Assembly: GCF_024809855.1 (NCBI RefSeq)
Contig: NZ_JANUEM010000021.1
Coordinates: 1 to 51,851, forward strand
Length of the DNA stretch: 51,851 bases
Origin: Rheinheimera pacifica
GTDB lineage: Bacteria > Pseudomonadota > Gammaproteobacteria > Enterobacterales > Alteromonadaceae
Direction of reading: 5' to 3'
The position numbers and the translations under genes are program-made. The notes below the pieces were generated by a model. That model searched no databases, had not been told where the DNA came from, and saw only the letters and a program-made list of their open reading frames with translations. Shown piece by piece: positions 7,575-15,499 of this stretch; within the stretch, counting starts at the first letter, position 1, and every line of letters starts with the position of its first letter.

Positions 7575-7600
7575 AGGCCGCTTTTAAAGTGGCCTTTTTT
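7575..7600 (+). terminator. Intrinsic terminator
   Basis: AGGCCGCTTT (7575-7584) pairs with AAAGTGGCCT (7586-7595) except for the tight loop and one G-U pair. A run of T follows. Confidence 0.75.
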
Positions 7601-7623
7601 CTGTGTATGTTGTTGTTTATGTG

Positions 7624-7662
7624 TTGTATTCTGGCTGGTTTTTGGTGTATACTTGTATTCAC
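7624..7662 (+). promoter_or_regulatory. Promoter with KorA-like operator (site 5)
   Basis: -35 TTGTAT (7624-7629), 18-bp spacer, -10 TATACT (7648-7653). Operator GTGTATACTTGTATTCAC (7645-7662). Confidence 0.7.
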
Positions 7663-7702
7663 TGATTGAGGTGATCAGTCACGTTCTACGGTGTACTTGT
7701 AG
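7662..7702 (+). promoter_or_regulatory. Twin-hairpin 5' leader, copy E
   Basis: CTGAT (7662-7666) / ATCAG (7674-7678), extended by a T-G wobble. Then CTAC (7686-7689) / GTAG (7699-7702) next to the GAGAG ribosome binding site. Confidence 0.6.
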
Positions 7703-7714
7703 AGAGAAAATACC

Positions 7715-9031
7715 ATGAAAAAGAAAACACCATCAGCGGCAACAGTGGCAGCAAAAAAAGAGCTGATCGAGCTGAGCGCACAAGCAAAAATGATCAGGGA
7801 AAATATGGTGGCACAGGCTGAGACAAACGAGGAAGCGCTTGCAGCTGCCAGCCTTTCAATTAATGACATCCTGATCGAGCTGCACAAGAAAGCCAGCGGT
7901 GCAAAAGAATTTAAAACATTTCAGGATTGGAAAGCTGCAGGCTTTAACGTGAGAAAAGGCGAAAAGGCTTTCCGCATATGGGGTAAGCCATTAACTGCTA
8001 AGTCAGCAGGTGAGCCGGTGGCTGAAGCTGATACAGGTAGCGCTGATGCGTCAGAGGGTAATAAGTTTGAGTTTTTCCCGATGGCGTGCGTTTTTAGTGA
8101 TCAGCAGGTTGAACCAACTGATCACAAGCCTGAATCAGAAACCGAAAGCGAAGTGCAAACCGCTATCGAGCAACCGCAAGAGCAAACACCTGAGAGTGAG
8201 CAAGAGGCTGAGCCTGTTGCTGAGCTGGCCGCGCCTGGGGTTTTTACTAACCCGGCTTATGCTGAGCGGCAACAGAGCCGGGCAGAGCGCTACAGTGCGC
8301 GGGCCGCTAAGGCGGCTACGGCTTCAGATGCGGCTTATAAGCGCAGCCACGATTTGGTATCTGGGATACCAATGGGGCAGCCAATACTTGTTGGTCATCA
8401 TTCTGAAGCGCGTCACCGGCGCACTTTAGATAAATCGTGGAATGCGATGGGAAAATCTGTACAGCTTTCAAAACATGCAGAAGAGCTAGCAAGCCGGGCG
8501 GCCAGTGTTGGTACTGCCGGGATTGCCTCTGATGATCCTGAAGCATTGCAAAAGCTAAAAGAAAAGCTGGCTTCATTGCAAAAAAGCCAAGATCTGATGA
8601 AAAAGGCCAACGCCTTAATCAGGCAGGGCAAAACAGAGCAGCTGCCAGGCCTTGGGTTGAGTAAGGCCAATATTGACGCTTTGCTGACGCCACAGTATGG
8701 GCGCGTGGGGTTTGCCTCGTACCAGCTGACAAACAACAACGCTGAAATCAACCGGCTAAAAAAACGCATTGAATCTTTAACCCGGATCCATGCCAGTGAG
8801 CCGATGCAGTATGAATCAGAAGCATTTGATCTGAATGTTGCTGAAGGCCGCTTACGCTTCAAATTTCACAACGGCAAGCCCTCTGAAGAGGCCAGAAAAA
8901 TACTGGGCAAGCGTTACGCTTTTAAATTCTCCCGCACTAGCGAAGAGTGGGTTCGCAAAGTCACCCCTAACGCCATTGCTGACACTCGCCGGGCAATCAA
9001 AGACTTAAACGCCCTGGGCAGCATTTACTGA
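7715..9031 (+). CDS. ArdC_N-like plus DUF3560-like plasmid protein
   Basis: A 438-aa protein with three parts. Residues about 45-130 resemble the ArdC-type ssDNA-binding N-terminal domain (FQDWKAAGFNVRKGEKAFRIWG, then FEFFPMACVFSDQQ). About 130-175 is an acidic Glu/Gln-rich linker. About 175-260 matches DUF3560 (AERYSARAAKAATASDAAY, then PMGQPILVGHHSEARHRR). The remainder holds coiled-coil-like helices and a C-terminal basic region. ArdC-type domains bind ssDNA and occur in anti-restriction proteins carried on conjugative leading regions, so a role protecting incoming DNA is plausible; DUF3560 has no assigned function. It has its own promoter, leader and terminator. Confidence 0.75.
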   Translation: MKKKTPSAATVAAKKELIELSAQAKMIRENMVAQAETNEEALAAASLSINDILIELHKKASGAKEFKTFQDWKAAGFNVRKGEKAFRIWGKPLTAKSAGEPVAEADTGSADASEGNKFEFFPMACVFSDQQVEPTDHKPESETESEVQTAIEQPQEQTPESEQEAEPVAELAAPGVFTNPAYAERQQSRAERYSARAAKAATASDAAYKRSHDLVSGIPMGQPILVGHHSEARHRRTLDKSWNAMGKSVQLSKHAEELASRAASVGTAGIASDDPEALQKLKEKLASLQKSQDLMKKANALIRQGKTEQLPGLGLSKANIDALLTPQYGRVGFASYQLTNNNAEINRLKKRIESLTRIHASEPMQYESEAFDLNVAEGRLRFKFHNGKPSEEARKILGKRYAFKFSRTSEEWVRKVTPNAIADTRRAIKDLNALGSIY

Positions 9032-9039
9032 TAATACGT

Positions 9040-9064
9040 GCGCCTGCTTGCCTGCAGGCGCTTT
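9040..9064 (+). terminator. Stem-loop terminator
   Basis: GCGCCTGC (9040-9047) / GCAGGCGC (9054-9061) with a 6-nt loop and a short T-run. Confidence 0.65.
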
Positions 9065-9090
9065 ACGCTTGAACATACTGAGATTGTAAA

Positions 9091-9501
9091 ATGATAAAAT
9101 TCAAATACCTTTTAGTCGCGTTACTCGGTTTACTTCTGCTGCAGGCCTGTGATGCGAAAAACAGCCCTGTTATAGAAAATACCTTTCAAGACCGCGCTAA
9201 TGTTTACCTTGGCAGCGGTGTTAAAGTGCAAATAGCAGAAAATGAAGTTGCAACGGTTTTTGGTTATGACGACTGTCCAGATCAGAGCGTTTTTAGCTGG
9301 CAGTTTGGCCCAACTGCGCAAAGCTTCGGTTGCACTCTCTTTACCGGCACGAATGCCGTTAAGGTGCGCTTGATTCACCCTGAAGGCTATGTTTTTATTG
9401 AAAAATGGCAGATTTCTGAGCAAAAAGGCACCGGTGGCAGGGCGTACATTGCTAAACGTCCCAACGGGTGGGTTGTTCGCTCCCCTGGGGAGTCTCGGTA
9501 A
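9091..9501 (+). CDS. Putative lipoprotein (136 aa)
   Basis: A hydrophobic N-terminal signal ends in a lipobox (LLLQAC, Cys20), so the protein is probably lipidated and exported. The mature part has two further Cys (DDCPDQ and FGCTLF), possibly a disulfide. I do not recognise the family. It follows the ArdC-like gene by 59 bp with a terminator between, and has a strong terminator after it. Exclusion or surface roles are common for plasmid lipoproteins, but nothing here shows which. Confidence 0.7.
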   Translation: MIKFKYLLVALLGLLLLQACDAKNSPVIENTFQDRANVYLGSGVKVQIAENEVATVFGYDDCPDQSVFSWQFGPTAQSFGCTLFTGTNAVKVRLIHPEGYVFIEKWQISEQKGTGGRAYIAKRPNGWVVRSPGESR

Positions 9502-9516
9502 GTTTGGCTAACAAGC

Positions 9517-9545
9517 AATGCGGTGCCTGGCGGCACCGCATTATT
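9517..9545 (+). terminator. Strong stem-loop terminator
   Basis: AATGCGGTGCC (9517-9527), TGGC loop, GGCACCGCATT (9532-9542). An 11-bp perfect stem. Confidence 0.7.
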
Positions 9546-9587
9546 ACCATCACTCGGTGGCGTTTATCCCTCACTATTCTAAAGCAG

Positions 9588-9704
9588 GGCGAATCCCTAC
9601 GGGCCGGGCCTCTTCGGGTTCGCTTCGCTCATTCCGCCAGGGCGGAACTGACGCCCTACGCCTCCCTTTCGCTGCGGCCTCCGGCCTTTTATAGCTAACC
9701 GGCC
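9588..9704 (+). repeat. Truncated dispersed repeat R3
   Basis: About 117 bp matching the first quarter of R1/R2/R4, with a few changes. It breaks off exactly at the stop codon of the minus-strand gene (9704-9706). The rest of the repeat is missing, so this copy looks truncated by insertion or recombination. Confidence 0.8.
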
Positions 9705-10537
9705 TACGCATCTAACGCCTGAATGTGATACTCGCTCTCTTTACCAACTAACATTGACAAGGTTTGGTAGGCCATAGCTAACTCAGCAGCCCCACCAGTT
9801 ACTTGCAAGTAATCGAATACACTTTTTGCCAGGGCTATCGCGCTGAACAGCATCCTATGCTCATAGGGCGTATAACTGAACCTCAACTTACCTGTCGTTG
9901 GAAGCTCGTTGATTAAGTCTCTGACTAAAAGCACTAAGCTTGTTGCCATAGCGTATCCAGATTCACGCTCTTTTTCGGCAACCAATTGCTCCAGTAGATA
10001 AGCTATGGACCTGATGTTTTCTGGTTGCTGATGAAATACCTCCAGGAACTCATAATAATTATCTTGCTCTGGTTCTTCAGCTAATATTTCTAACAGATAC
10101 TCACTCCGCTTTCTGCTACGCGATGAATTAAGCAAAAAAATGTCTATATAGCCATCATCGGCTTTGACTGATACGAAATGATTCTTATCATAATCAGGGT
10201 ATAACAAGGTCGGTGATTTTTTATCACCTGCCGTCAGGCGCAATTCCAGTGCGACTTTTAAGGATTCCACCCTGTCAAAATTCATCTCTGTCTGAAGTTG
10301 CAGCGCCTGAAACAACAGCCTCTGCTCTTGCTCGCCTATCGTCAGACATTCATCCAATGCTGAAGCTTCATGTTTTTGCTTTTTGGTTGTCTGGGTTAAT
10401 TCAAAGTAATTTTGATAGCCGAGCATTTTAGCTACCGTATCGTGGTAGCGCGCCAATTCCAGGCCTGAGCCACAAATTGTGCGAAGTCGTTTTGCAGCTG
10501 ATTTAGCTACGTTTATATGATTAATATAGATTTTCAT
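9704..10537 (-). CDS. Hypothetical protein (277 aa)
   Basis: The only minus-strand gene in the accessory half. The ATG at 10537 is preferred over an in-frame GTG at 10579 because GGAG lies 7 nt upstream of it. The N-terminal 50 residues (KSAAKRLRTICG, then ARYHDTVAKMLGYQNYFEL) resemble the short helical domain seen at the N-terminus of some plasmid and glyoxalase-superfamily proteins; this is a weak match. The remainder is helical with no catalytic motif I can name. The gene is bracketed by repeat copies R3 and R4 in the same orientation, so it may be a separately acquired module. Confidence 0.7.
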   Translation of the reverse strand: MKIYINHINVAKSAAKRLRTICGSGLELARYHDTVAKMLGYQNYFELTQTTKKQKHEASALDECLTIGEQEQRLLFQALQLQTEMNFDRVESLKVALELRLTAGDKKSPTLLYPDYDKNHFVSVKADDGYIDIFLLNSSRSRKRSEYLLEILAEEPEQDNYYEFLEVFHQQPENIRSIAYLLEQLVAEKERESGYAMATSLVLLVRDLINELPTTGKLRFSYTPYEHRMLFSAIALAKSVFDYLQVTGGAAELAMAYQTLSMLVGKESEYHIQALDA

Positions 10538-10783
10538 TGCATTAGCTCCACGGGCGCATGGCTTGCTCACTAAACCCACCCATTGTTAATGCAATTAGTA
10601 GATGGTTTATGTAATCTGACTTACCTCGCGTCGGTTAGACTTTACCAATGTGAGCGGTAAGAGCCGAGGTTCCCTTACCAAATAAGTTAGCTCATTATTT
10701 GAACAATTCAAGTAAAGGAACAGAATTAAATCGGTATAGCCACCTTTTAATATTTGGCACTAAATACAAGGGGCCACTATCAA

Positions 10784-11252
10784 GGCGAACCCTACGGGCC
10801 GGGCTTCTCCGGGTTCGCTTCGCTCATTCCGCCAGGGCGGAACTGACGCCCTACGCATCCCTTTCGCTGCGGCCTCCGGCCTTTTATAGCTAACCGGCCT
10901 GCGGCCTCTAAGGTGATATCAAAAGCGCGGCATTCGCCGGCGCAGGCCTGGTTATATTGCTACCGTTATAACGCTCCGGGCCGCTGCAGCTGCGCCGGTT
11001 TTGGTAGCACTGCTAAGGTGCTTGCTGATATACACGTATAGCCTCTATGGGCTAAGCAAGGGCTTCGCCCTGGTAATGCCAGGCAACATCCTAAAAGCGG
11101 TTTGGCAGTGGGCGGATTTGCAACCGGTGTGCCAATAAACCTGAATAGCCGCATCAATTACCTTTCCTTGAATTTAGTACGCTGGTTCCCGTTGCGCGAC
11201 TCCTTCCAGTCGTTGCTCACTCCATGCCTGCGGCATATTTTCGCATGCGAAA
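10784..11252 (+). repeat. Long dispersed repeat R4 (full copy)
   Basis: About 469 bp, same length and order as R1 and R2, with a slightly larger number of differences. The 159-bp core is 11094-11252 and ends in the KorB-like palindrome (11239-11252). Directly after it the sequence differs from R1/R2: a tandem TATAACTG operator promoter replaces the GTGTATAC promoter. The stretch 10538-11343 holds no other gene that I can support. Confidence 0.87.
11239..11252. promoter_or_regulatory. KorB-like palindrome TTTCGCATGCGAAA
   Basis: Exact palindrome at the end of R4, 29 bp before a -35-like TTGCGT. Confidence 0.55.
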
Positions 11253-11273
11253 CTGGCAAATAAGTCGGTATAA

Positions 11274-11309
11274 AATAACTGTTGCGTTATATAACTGTTC
11301 AATTATAAT
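11274..11309 (+). promoter_or_regulatory. Promoter with tandem 18-bp operators (second copy)
   Basis: AATAACTGTTGCGTTATA (11274-11291) and TATAACTGTTCAATTATA (11290-11307). -35-like TTGCGT (11282-11287), 16-bp spacer, -10 TATAAT (11304-11309). Nearly identical to the block before the DndB-like gene at 3846. Confidence 0.6.
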
Positions 11310-11343
11310 TCGTTTATTAACTAAACATTACATGCGGTGAAAA

Positions 11344-11562
11344 GTGTCTTTGAAATCATCAGAAATTAATGCGCAGGATATCGGGTCGGAATTTACCGAA
11401 TACAAAACACCGTGCGGTTTAACGTTTACTTATCATCGCAAAATCGGGCGATTGGTGCTTGATGATGGTTCCGCCAGAGTTTATGCGTCTGTATCGACTA
11501 AAACGGAAGCAAAAAGAAAAATAATCAATTACTGCAATACTGGTAATTTTGATAGTAACTAA
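11344..11562 (+). CDS. Hypothetical protein (72 aa)
   Basis: Small soluble protein with a GTG start at 11344, about 35 bp after the -10 box of the tandem-operator promoter. I do not recognise it. It is rich in Lys/Thr/Ser and has a beta-rich look. Probable first gene of the 11344-13051 cluster. Its candidate role as regulator of the tandem operators is speculation only. Confidence 0.6.
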   Translation: MSLKSSEINAQDIGSEFTEYKTPCGLTFTYHRKIGRLVLDDGSARVYASVSTKTEAKRKIINYCNTGNFDSN

Positions 11563-11601
11563 CCGATTGCAGGTAAGCGTCTTAACTAAGAGGTTAAGAG
11601 T

Positions 11602-12054
11602 ATGGATCTAACCATAAAAACGACATTTGACGAGTTTGTGGCAGAGCTGGCTGTAAAAGCGCTGCATTATGGTGCGGCCCATTATGGGAATCATAAATTT
11701 TCTGATCTACCAGATGAAGATCAGGCTGACATTAAGCGTGAATATGACAGCATTGATGAATTTTTTGTGTTGTCTGAGGATGATTACGAGCAGCAACTGG
11801 CAGATTACGGCACTGACTACATGGGAGACGATGCAAAAATTGGTGATCTTATGTGGTTTGATGGTGAATGCCTGTGTGGTATTGGCTGTGTTGAAACTTG
11901 GGAAGAATCTGAAGCACTACCAGAAAAAGGCAAGTGGCACGACTGGACTGATGTTCTTGAATCGGTTAAATGGGCCGTTGTTCTTGGGGAGTTTAAGCGG
12001 CTAAAAGCTGAGATCGAAAAGCCACAAAGTGCTGCCACTTTATCTGATGTTTAA
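11602..12054 (+). CDS. Hypothetical protein (150 aa)
   Basis: Acidic soluble protein with no recognised domain. It has a Cys pair (ECLCGIGC) near residue 92 and several Trp in the C-terminal half. Ribosome binding site AAGAGG before ATG. It lies 39 bp after the previous gene and 17 bp before the next, so it is probably cotranscribed with both. Confidence 0.7.
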   Translation: MDLTIKTTFDEFVAELAVKALHYGAAHYGNHKFSDLPDEDQADIKREYDSIDEFFVLSEDDYEQQLADYGTDYMGDDAKIGDLMWFDGECLCGIGCVETWEESEALPEKGKWHDWTDVLESVKWAVVLGEFKRLKAEIEKPQSAATLSDV

Positions 12055-12071
12055 TTTGAGAACTTAGTTTT

Positions 12072-12680
12072 ATGCACGATTTCCTTGTTAAAAGAGCGGT
12101 GCGGTGGCTGCAGTCTCCATTAAGTAAAGGGGGGCCAGGCTGTCACACGGCCATATCAGAAGCTAAAACTGGATTTAACGGTGAAATTGCTGATGCAATA
12201 GGTTTTAGGGCTTGCGGTACGTTCGCAAGCGGCTCCGTGCTTGTTGAGGTAAAGGTTAGTAGGGCTGACTTTCTGGCTGACAAGTATAAGCCTCACAGGC
12301 AGTCTGGCGGGGTAGGGAACTGGCGTTATTATCTTTGCCCTGAAGGTGTGATTAATGTAGGTGATATACCTCCAGGGTGGGGGTTGTTGTGGACTAACCC
12401 CAGGGGGAAAGTCACAGCGCTGGCCGGGGCGGTGACTACAACACACGTTGTAAACCACCGGGAGTTAATGGCATCAACACGTTTTGAGTCGGATGGCGAA
12501 AAAGAGTTTTACATGCTAGTTAGGTCTTTATCAAGGGTGGCGAATCCAGACCAGCTGAATAGGCTATTGCGCGCCGAGCGTAACAAGGCAAGTATAATGG
12601 CCCAGGACAATAATCGGTTAAGAGCCCAAATTAAAAGCCTGGAATGTCAAAAGTTTGAATCTGCATGGGATAACACATGA
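12072..12680 (+). CDS. PD-(D/E)XK-like protein (MmcB-type)
   Basis: A 202-aa protein. Asp41 (in GEIADAIGF) and Glu59-Val-Lys61 (in VLVEVKVSRADF) form a D...ExK arrangement of the PD-(D/E)XK nuclease fold. The following ADFLADKYKP and WRYYLCPEGV segments resemble a phage/plasmid family related to MmcB-type DNA repair proteins. Catalytic activity is not established. The last 4 nt overlap the next start (ATGA), indicating translational coupling. Confidence 0.6.
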   Translation: MHDFLVKRAVRWLQSPLSKGGPGCHTAISEAKTGFNGEIADAIGFRACGTFASGSVLVEVKVSRADFLADKYKPHRQSGGVGNWRYYLCPEGVINVGDIPPGWGLLWTNPRGKVTALAGAVTTTHVVNHRELMASTRFESDGEKEFYMLVRSLSRVANPDQLNRLLRAERNKASIMAQDNNRLRAQIKSLECQKFESAWDNT

Positions 12681-13051
12681 AATTTGTACCGGGGAAATCT
12701 GACGCTTATAACAAAGGTTGGGAGGCGTTTTTTTGCAGCAGGGAGCTTGGGGATAACCCTTACAACCCAGGCTCGGAAGATCATAAGGATTGGGCGGCTG
12801 GTTTTGTAGCGGGTTCTGGTCAATCTGGAAGTGAAACAATTTTGTTGGATAAAATAATCGGTGAGTATTTCGGCGGTGATAAAACCGCCGCCGCTGCAGC
12901 TGTTAGCGATGGTGGCGTTTCAATGTTTCAGGTTAACAACTGGATATCGCAAAAGCGGGAATTCATTCAGCTTGCGAATGGTGACTTTATTCTATCTTCA
13001 AAAAAGCAGAAAATTATTAAAGTACCAAAGAAGTCCGGTGCGCTAGGTTAG
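12677..13051 (+). CDS. RMF-like plus Cro-like HTH protein
   Basis: A 124-aa protein. Residues 8-48 (AYNKGWEAF ... NPYNPGSEDHKDWAAGF) resemble ribosome modulation factor-type modules seen in many phage proteins. Residues about 58-95 (DKTAAAAAVSDGGVSMFQVNNWISQKREF) resemble a Cro/YdaS-like helix-turn-helix. If both hold, it couples a ribosome-associated fold to a DNA-binding module. Both calls are by-eye similarity. It overlaps the previous gene by 4 nt. Confidence 0.55.
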   Translation: MKFVPGKSDAYNKGWEAFFCSRELGDNPYNPGSEDHKDWAAGFVAGSGQSGSETILLDKIIGEYFGGDKTAAAAAVSDGGVSMFQVNNWISQKREFIQLANGDFILSSKKQKIIKVPKKSGALG

Positions 13052-13093
13052 CATATTAGGTCCGCATTATTTATTGATAGCTGAGAGTGAAGT

Positions 13094-13384
13094 ATGAAAA
13101 TTTTTACCAAAAACCCGGTCCAAGTTGCGTGGCGAGTTGTGTTATTCGCATGGCTTACCTACGTAATGTTTGGTATCTGTAAGTTCGTTTATCAGGCAAT
13201 CCCGCTTGAACCATTAAGTATCTATATGGGTTTTGAAATTAACCCTAGCTATTACTATTATGTTTCTGGAATGCACATTATATTAACCATCCTTTTGGGT
13301 TTAGTAATTACGGTATGCCCAGCGTTATTCATTTGGGCGATAGTTGAAGACAAATTTTGGCCAGCAGACACTAATAGGCATTAA
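13094..13384 (+). CDS. Small membrane protein (96 aa)
   Basis: Two predicted membrane helices, about residues 12-35 and 57-83, with a Tyr-rich stretch (PSYYYYVSG) between them. Good ribosome binding site (GAGAGTGA). I do not recognise the family. It lies at the end of the module before repeat R5 and is followed by a short hairpin (TGCCAG/CTGGCA, 13389-13406). Confidence 0.7.
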   Translation: MKIFTKNPVQVAWRVVLFAWLTYVMFGICKFVYQAIPLEPLSIYMGFEINPSYYYYVSGMHIILTILLGLVITVCPALFIWAIVEDKFWPADTNRH

Positions 13385-13409
13385 TTTTGCCAGTGCATTC
13401 TGGCACTAA

Positions 13410-13789
13410 GTAAGGTGGTGGCATTCTGGCCGCTGCGGTCGGCGCCGGCGATACGGTTTCGCTACCAGTTTGTGTGCCTGGCCAGCTGCAGATCGACACA
13501 CTTAGCTACCACCTCCGCCCAGGGCGGCACCCTTTGCCGGTATGCCGGGCTGTTCCCCTGGCAAACATTCCCTCTAACTGCTGTAAGCTTGTGTAAGGGC
13601 TTCGCCCTGGTAATGCCAGACATTGCCCTAAAAGCGGTTTGGCAGTGGGCGGATTGGCAATCGGTGTGCCAACAAACCTTATGAGCCGCATCAATCTCCT
13701 TTCCTTGAATTTAGTACGCTGGTTCCCGTTGCGCGACTCCTTCCAGTCGTTGCTCACTCCATGCCTGCGGCATATTTTCGCATGCGAAA
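13410..13789 (+). repeat. Dispersed repeat R5 (hybrid copy)
   Basis: The first 150 bp resemble R6 (GCCGCTGCGG..., CTGGCCAGCTGCAG) rather than R1. The middle is shorter. The last 159 bp (13631-13789) are the shared core and end in the exact palindrome. The stretch 13385-13868 holds only this repeat and the next promoter. Confidence 0.82.
13776..13789. promoter_or_regulatory. KorB-like palindrome TTTCGCATGCGAAA
   Basis: Exact palindrome at the end of R5, 24 bp before the -35 box. Confidence 0.55.
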
Positions 13790-13813
13790 TTATCTTATAA
13801 TGTTGTATATGTG

Positions 13814-13850
13814 TTGTTTTTGCTCCATTTTCGTGTATACTTGTATATAT
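13814..13850 (+). promoter_or_regulatory. Promoter with KorA-like operator (site 6)
   Basis: -35 TTGTTT (13814-13819), 16-bp spacer, -10 TATACT (13836-13841). Left operator half is perfect and the right half degenerate (GTGTATACTTGTATATAT, 13833-13850). No twin-hairpin leader follows. Confidence 0.62.
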
Positions 13851-13868
13851 TGATTTGGAGGTTTTACT

Positions 13869-14072
13869 ATGTTAGAAATTGATGATTGCTTTGATGATTC
13901 TTTAACCGGAGAGTTTATTCAGAGTGGCAATACTATTTTCGCCACTCAAAAAAATGGCGCAGCAATTTGTCTATTTAGTTATGACACCTCTGAACTGGCC
14001 GATGCTATTCTGCAGTTGATTTATTTGTTGTCATTCGAGCAGCGTATTCAGCTTGCAATCGAAGCGCTATAA
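13869..14072 (+). CDS. Hypothetical protein (67 aa)
   Basis: Small acidic protein with a hydrophobic C-terminal helix (ADAILQLIYLL). GGAGG ribosome binding site 7 nt before the ATG, and a short leader after the operator-controlled promoter. It is probably cotranslated with the primase-like gene 8 nt downstream. Function unknown. Confidence 0.7.
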   Translation: MLEIDDCFDDSLTGEFIQSGNTIFATQKNGAAICLFSYDTSELADAILQLIYLLSFEQRIQLAIEAL

Positions 14073-14080
14073 GCGAGGTA

Positions 14081-15304
14081 ATGATGAAGGCGCATGATTT
14101 CGTTTCATTTGTTTTGAGTGAGATTGGTTCTACACCAATTCAGATTGCTAAATATTATCATCAGCAAATAAGCAACCTGGCTGCTGAAGCTGGTATTGAT
14201 TGGAGTGAAACTGAGATTAATATCGCATACCACTTAAATAAAACGGTGTACCGGGGTCGGGATGGGGTGGTGGGTTTAACTGGTGAAGATAAATATAGAG
14301 TGTACGTTGTGCCGACGTATGCTGAGTATAAAGATAAAAAGCCTGCCGCCAACCAGACAGCAACGTTTCAATGGCCCATCATCACATTTGCAAATGCGCG
14401 ACAGTCGTATATAAAAAAGTTATCCCCAAATGACAAAGGTAATCTGGGTACAAATTGTTTCAATGCCTTACCCTTAATGTGGGCCGAGTTTGAAACCTAT
14501 AAAGCGGGTAATTACGTATCAAAACCTATCATGGCTGAAAGCTACGATCAGAAAAGAGCAGCCGCGTTGAAAGCGCAACAAGATTCCAGGGCCGCGATGA
14601 AAGTTGAGCTGGAAAAAGATATTGCATTAATCAGCCAGCTTTCAGCTTATGCAACTAGCAATCATTCCAGCTGTTATTTAACAGATAAAGCGGTTGACAG
14701 CATAGCAAGGCAAACGGATCTCCGGTTTGGCAGTGATAGCAAAGGTTTTTTTATCGCCTTCCCGTTAATTAAAGTTACTGGGGCGGTTGCCGGGTTACAG
14801 CGCATCTATGACAAGCCATATTCAAATAATAACCGCAAAAAAGTGACCTGGGGCGCTGATACTAATGGGGCGTTCTACATAATAGGTGACACTCCAAATG
14901 CTGATGTAGTTTATATTTGTGAGGGGTTGGCAACGGCGCTATCAATGCACGAAGCTACAGGCCGGCCATGTGTAATTGCTCAATATAATACTAACTTGCC
15001 GGCAGTAAATTCAGCTATGGCTTTTTTATACCCGAAAGCGAAAAGGGTGGTGGTTGCGGATAATGACTGTCACAACGTGAACAATGGCAACTCGGGTTTA
15101 TATTGGGCTCTTGAGGCTGTGAAGCAGTTTGGAGGTTTTGTATTCTGTCCTATCACCGGCGATGGAACTGATGCAAATGACGTTCATAGGGTTGTGGGTA
15201 TCAGTGTGCTGCAGAAGCAGATTAAGTCAAAAGCAAACTACTGGACACAGAGAGAGGCTATATCTGTTGGCGGTATTTTCAATGTCATATCACAAGCTGC
15301 GTGA
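14081..15304 (+). CDS. Toprim-domain primase-like protein
   Basis: A 407-aa protein with a C-terminal Toprim-like region. The conserved Glu is in VVYICEGLATAL and the metal-binding D-x-D is in VVVADNDCH, followed by DANDV. This layout matches phage/plasmid primases with a Toprim_3-type domain. No N-terminal zinc ribbon and no fused helicase are visible, so it may prime with a separate helicase. ATG codons at 14081 and 14084 are adjacent; GAGG at 14075-14078 favours 14084. It probably makes primers during lagging-strand or post-transfer synthesis. A second, different primase-like gene is at 21258. Confidence 0.75.
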   Translation: MMKAHDFVSFVLSEIGSTPIQIAKYYHQQISNLAAEAGIDWSETEINIAYHLNKTVYRGRDGVVGLTGEDKYRVYVVPTYAEYKDKKPAANQTATFQWPIITFANARQSYIKKLSPNDKGNLGTNCFNALPLMWAEFETYKAGNYVSKPIMAESYDQKRAAALKAQQDSRAAMKVELEKDIALISQLSAYATSNHSSCYLTDKAVDSIARQTDLRFGSDSKGFFIAFPLIKVTGAVAGLQRIYDKPYSNNNRKKVTWGADTNGAFYIIGDTPNADVVYICEGLATALSMHEATGRPCVIAQYNTNLPAVNSAMAFLYPKAKRVVVADNDCHNVNNGNSGLYWALEAVKQFGGFVFCPITGDGTDANDVHRVVGISVLQKQIKSKANYWTQREAISVGGIFNVISQAA

Positions 15305-15311
15305 GGTTTAA

Positions 15312-15473
15312 ATGTTAAGTTACTACGAATCGGCTGAAGGTTTAAAAATCACAAAAGCCAGGGCAGTTAAAGAGTGCGAAGATCACGGCGCAGACCCTGC
15401 AGAAATGTTCTCGGAGCTGGGTGATTTAGCTGAGTATGACGCTCAAGCTGTTTTACGCTGGCTAGGTCACTAA
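15312..15473 (+). CDS. Small hypothetical protein (53 aa)
   Basis: An intact ATG-to-TAA reading frame directly after the primase-like gene (7-bp gap), with a GAGG ribosome binding site. The protein (KITKARAVKECEDHG ... DAQAVLRWLGH) resembles small phage/plasmid proteins with an A-V-K-E-x-x-x-H-G pattern. Function unknown. Easily missed because of its length. Confidence 0.6.
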   Translation: MLSYYESAEGLKITKARAVKECEDHGADPAEMFSELGDLAEYDAQAVLRWLGH

Positions 15474-15499
15474 GTATTTATGTATTAATGGGGGGGTGT

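Noticed and set aside
8010..8862. Plus-frame 139-aa and minus-strand 149-aa frames inside the ArdC/DUF3560-like gene
   Set aside because: Shadows of a gene with recognisable domains; composition is Ser/Leu/Arg-rich as is usual for shifted frames.
9468..10893. Open frames at 9468-9698 and 10699-10893 that end in the same peptide (RVRFAHSARAELTPY...)
   Set aside because: Both are reading frames through copies of the dispersed repeat (R3 and R4). The shared ending comes from the repeat DNA, and no ribosome binding site supports them.
13415..13757. Overlapping frames on both strands at 13415-13684 and 13506-13757
   Set aside because: They lie inside repeat R5, whose GC-rich palindromes give open frames by chance on both strands.
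14081..15304. The Toprim protein as the plasmid Rep initiator
   Set aside because: It shows Toprim primase motifs but no winged-helix Rep features, and no iterons lie near it.
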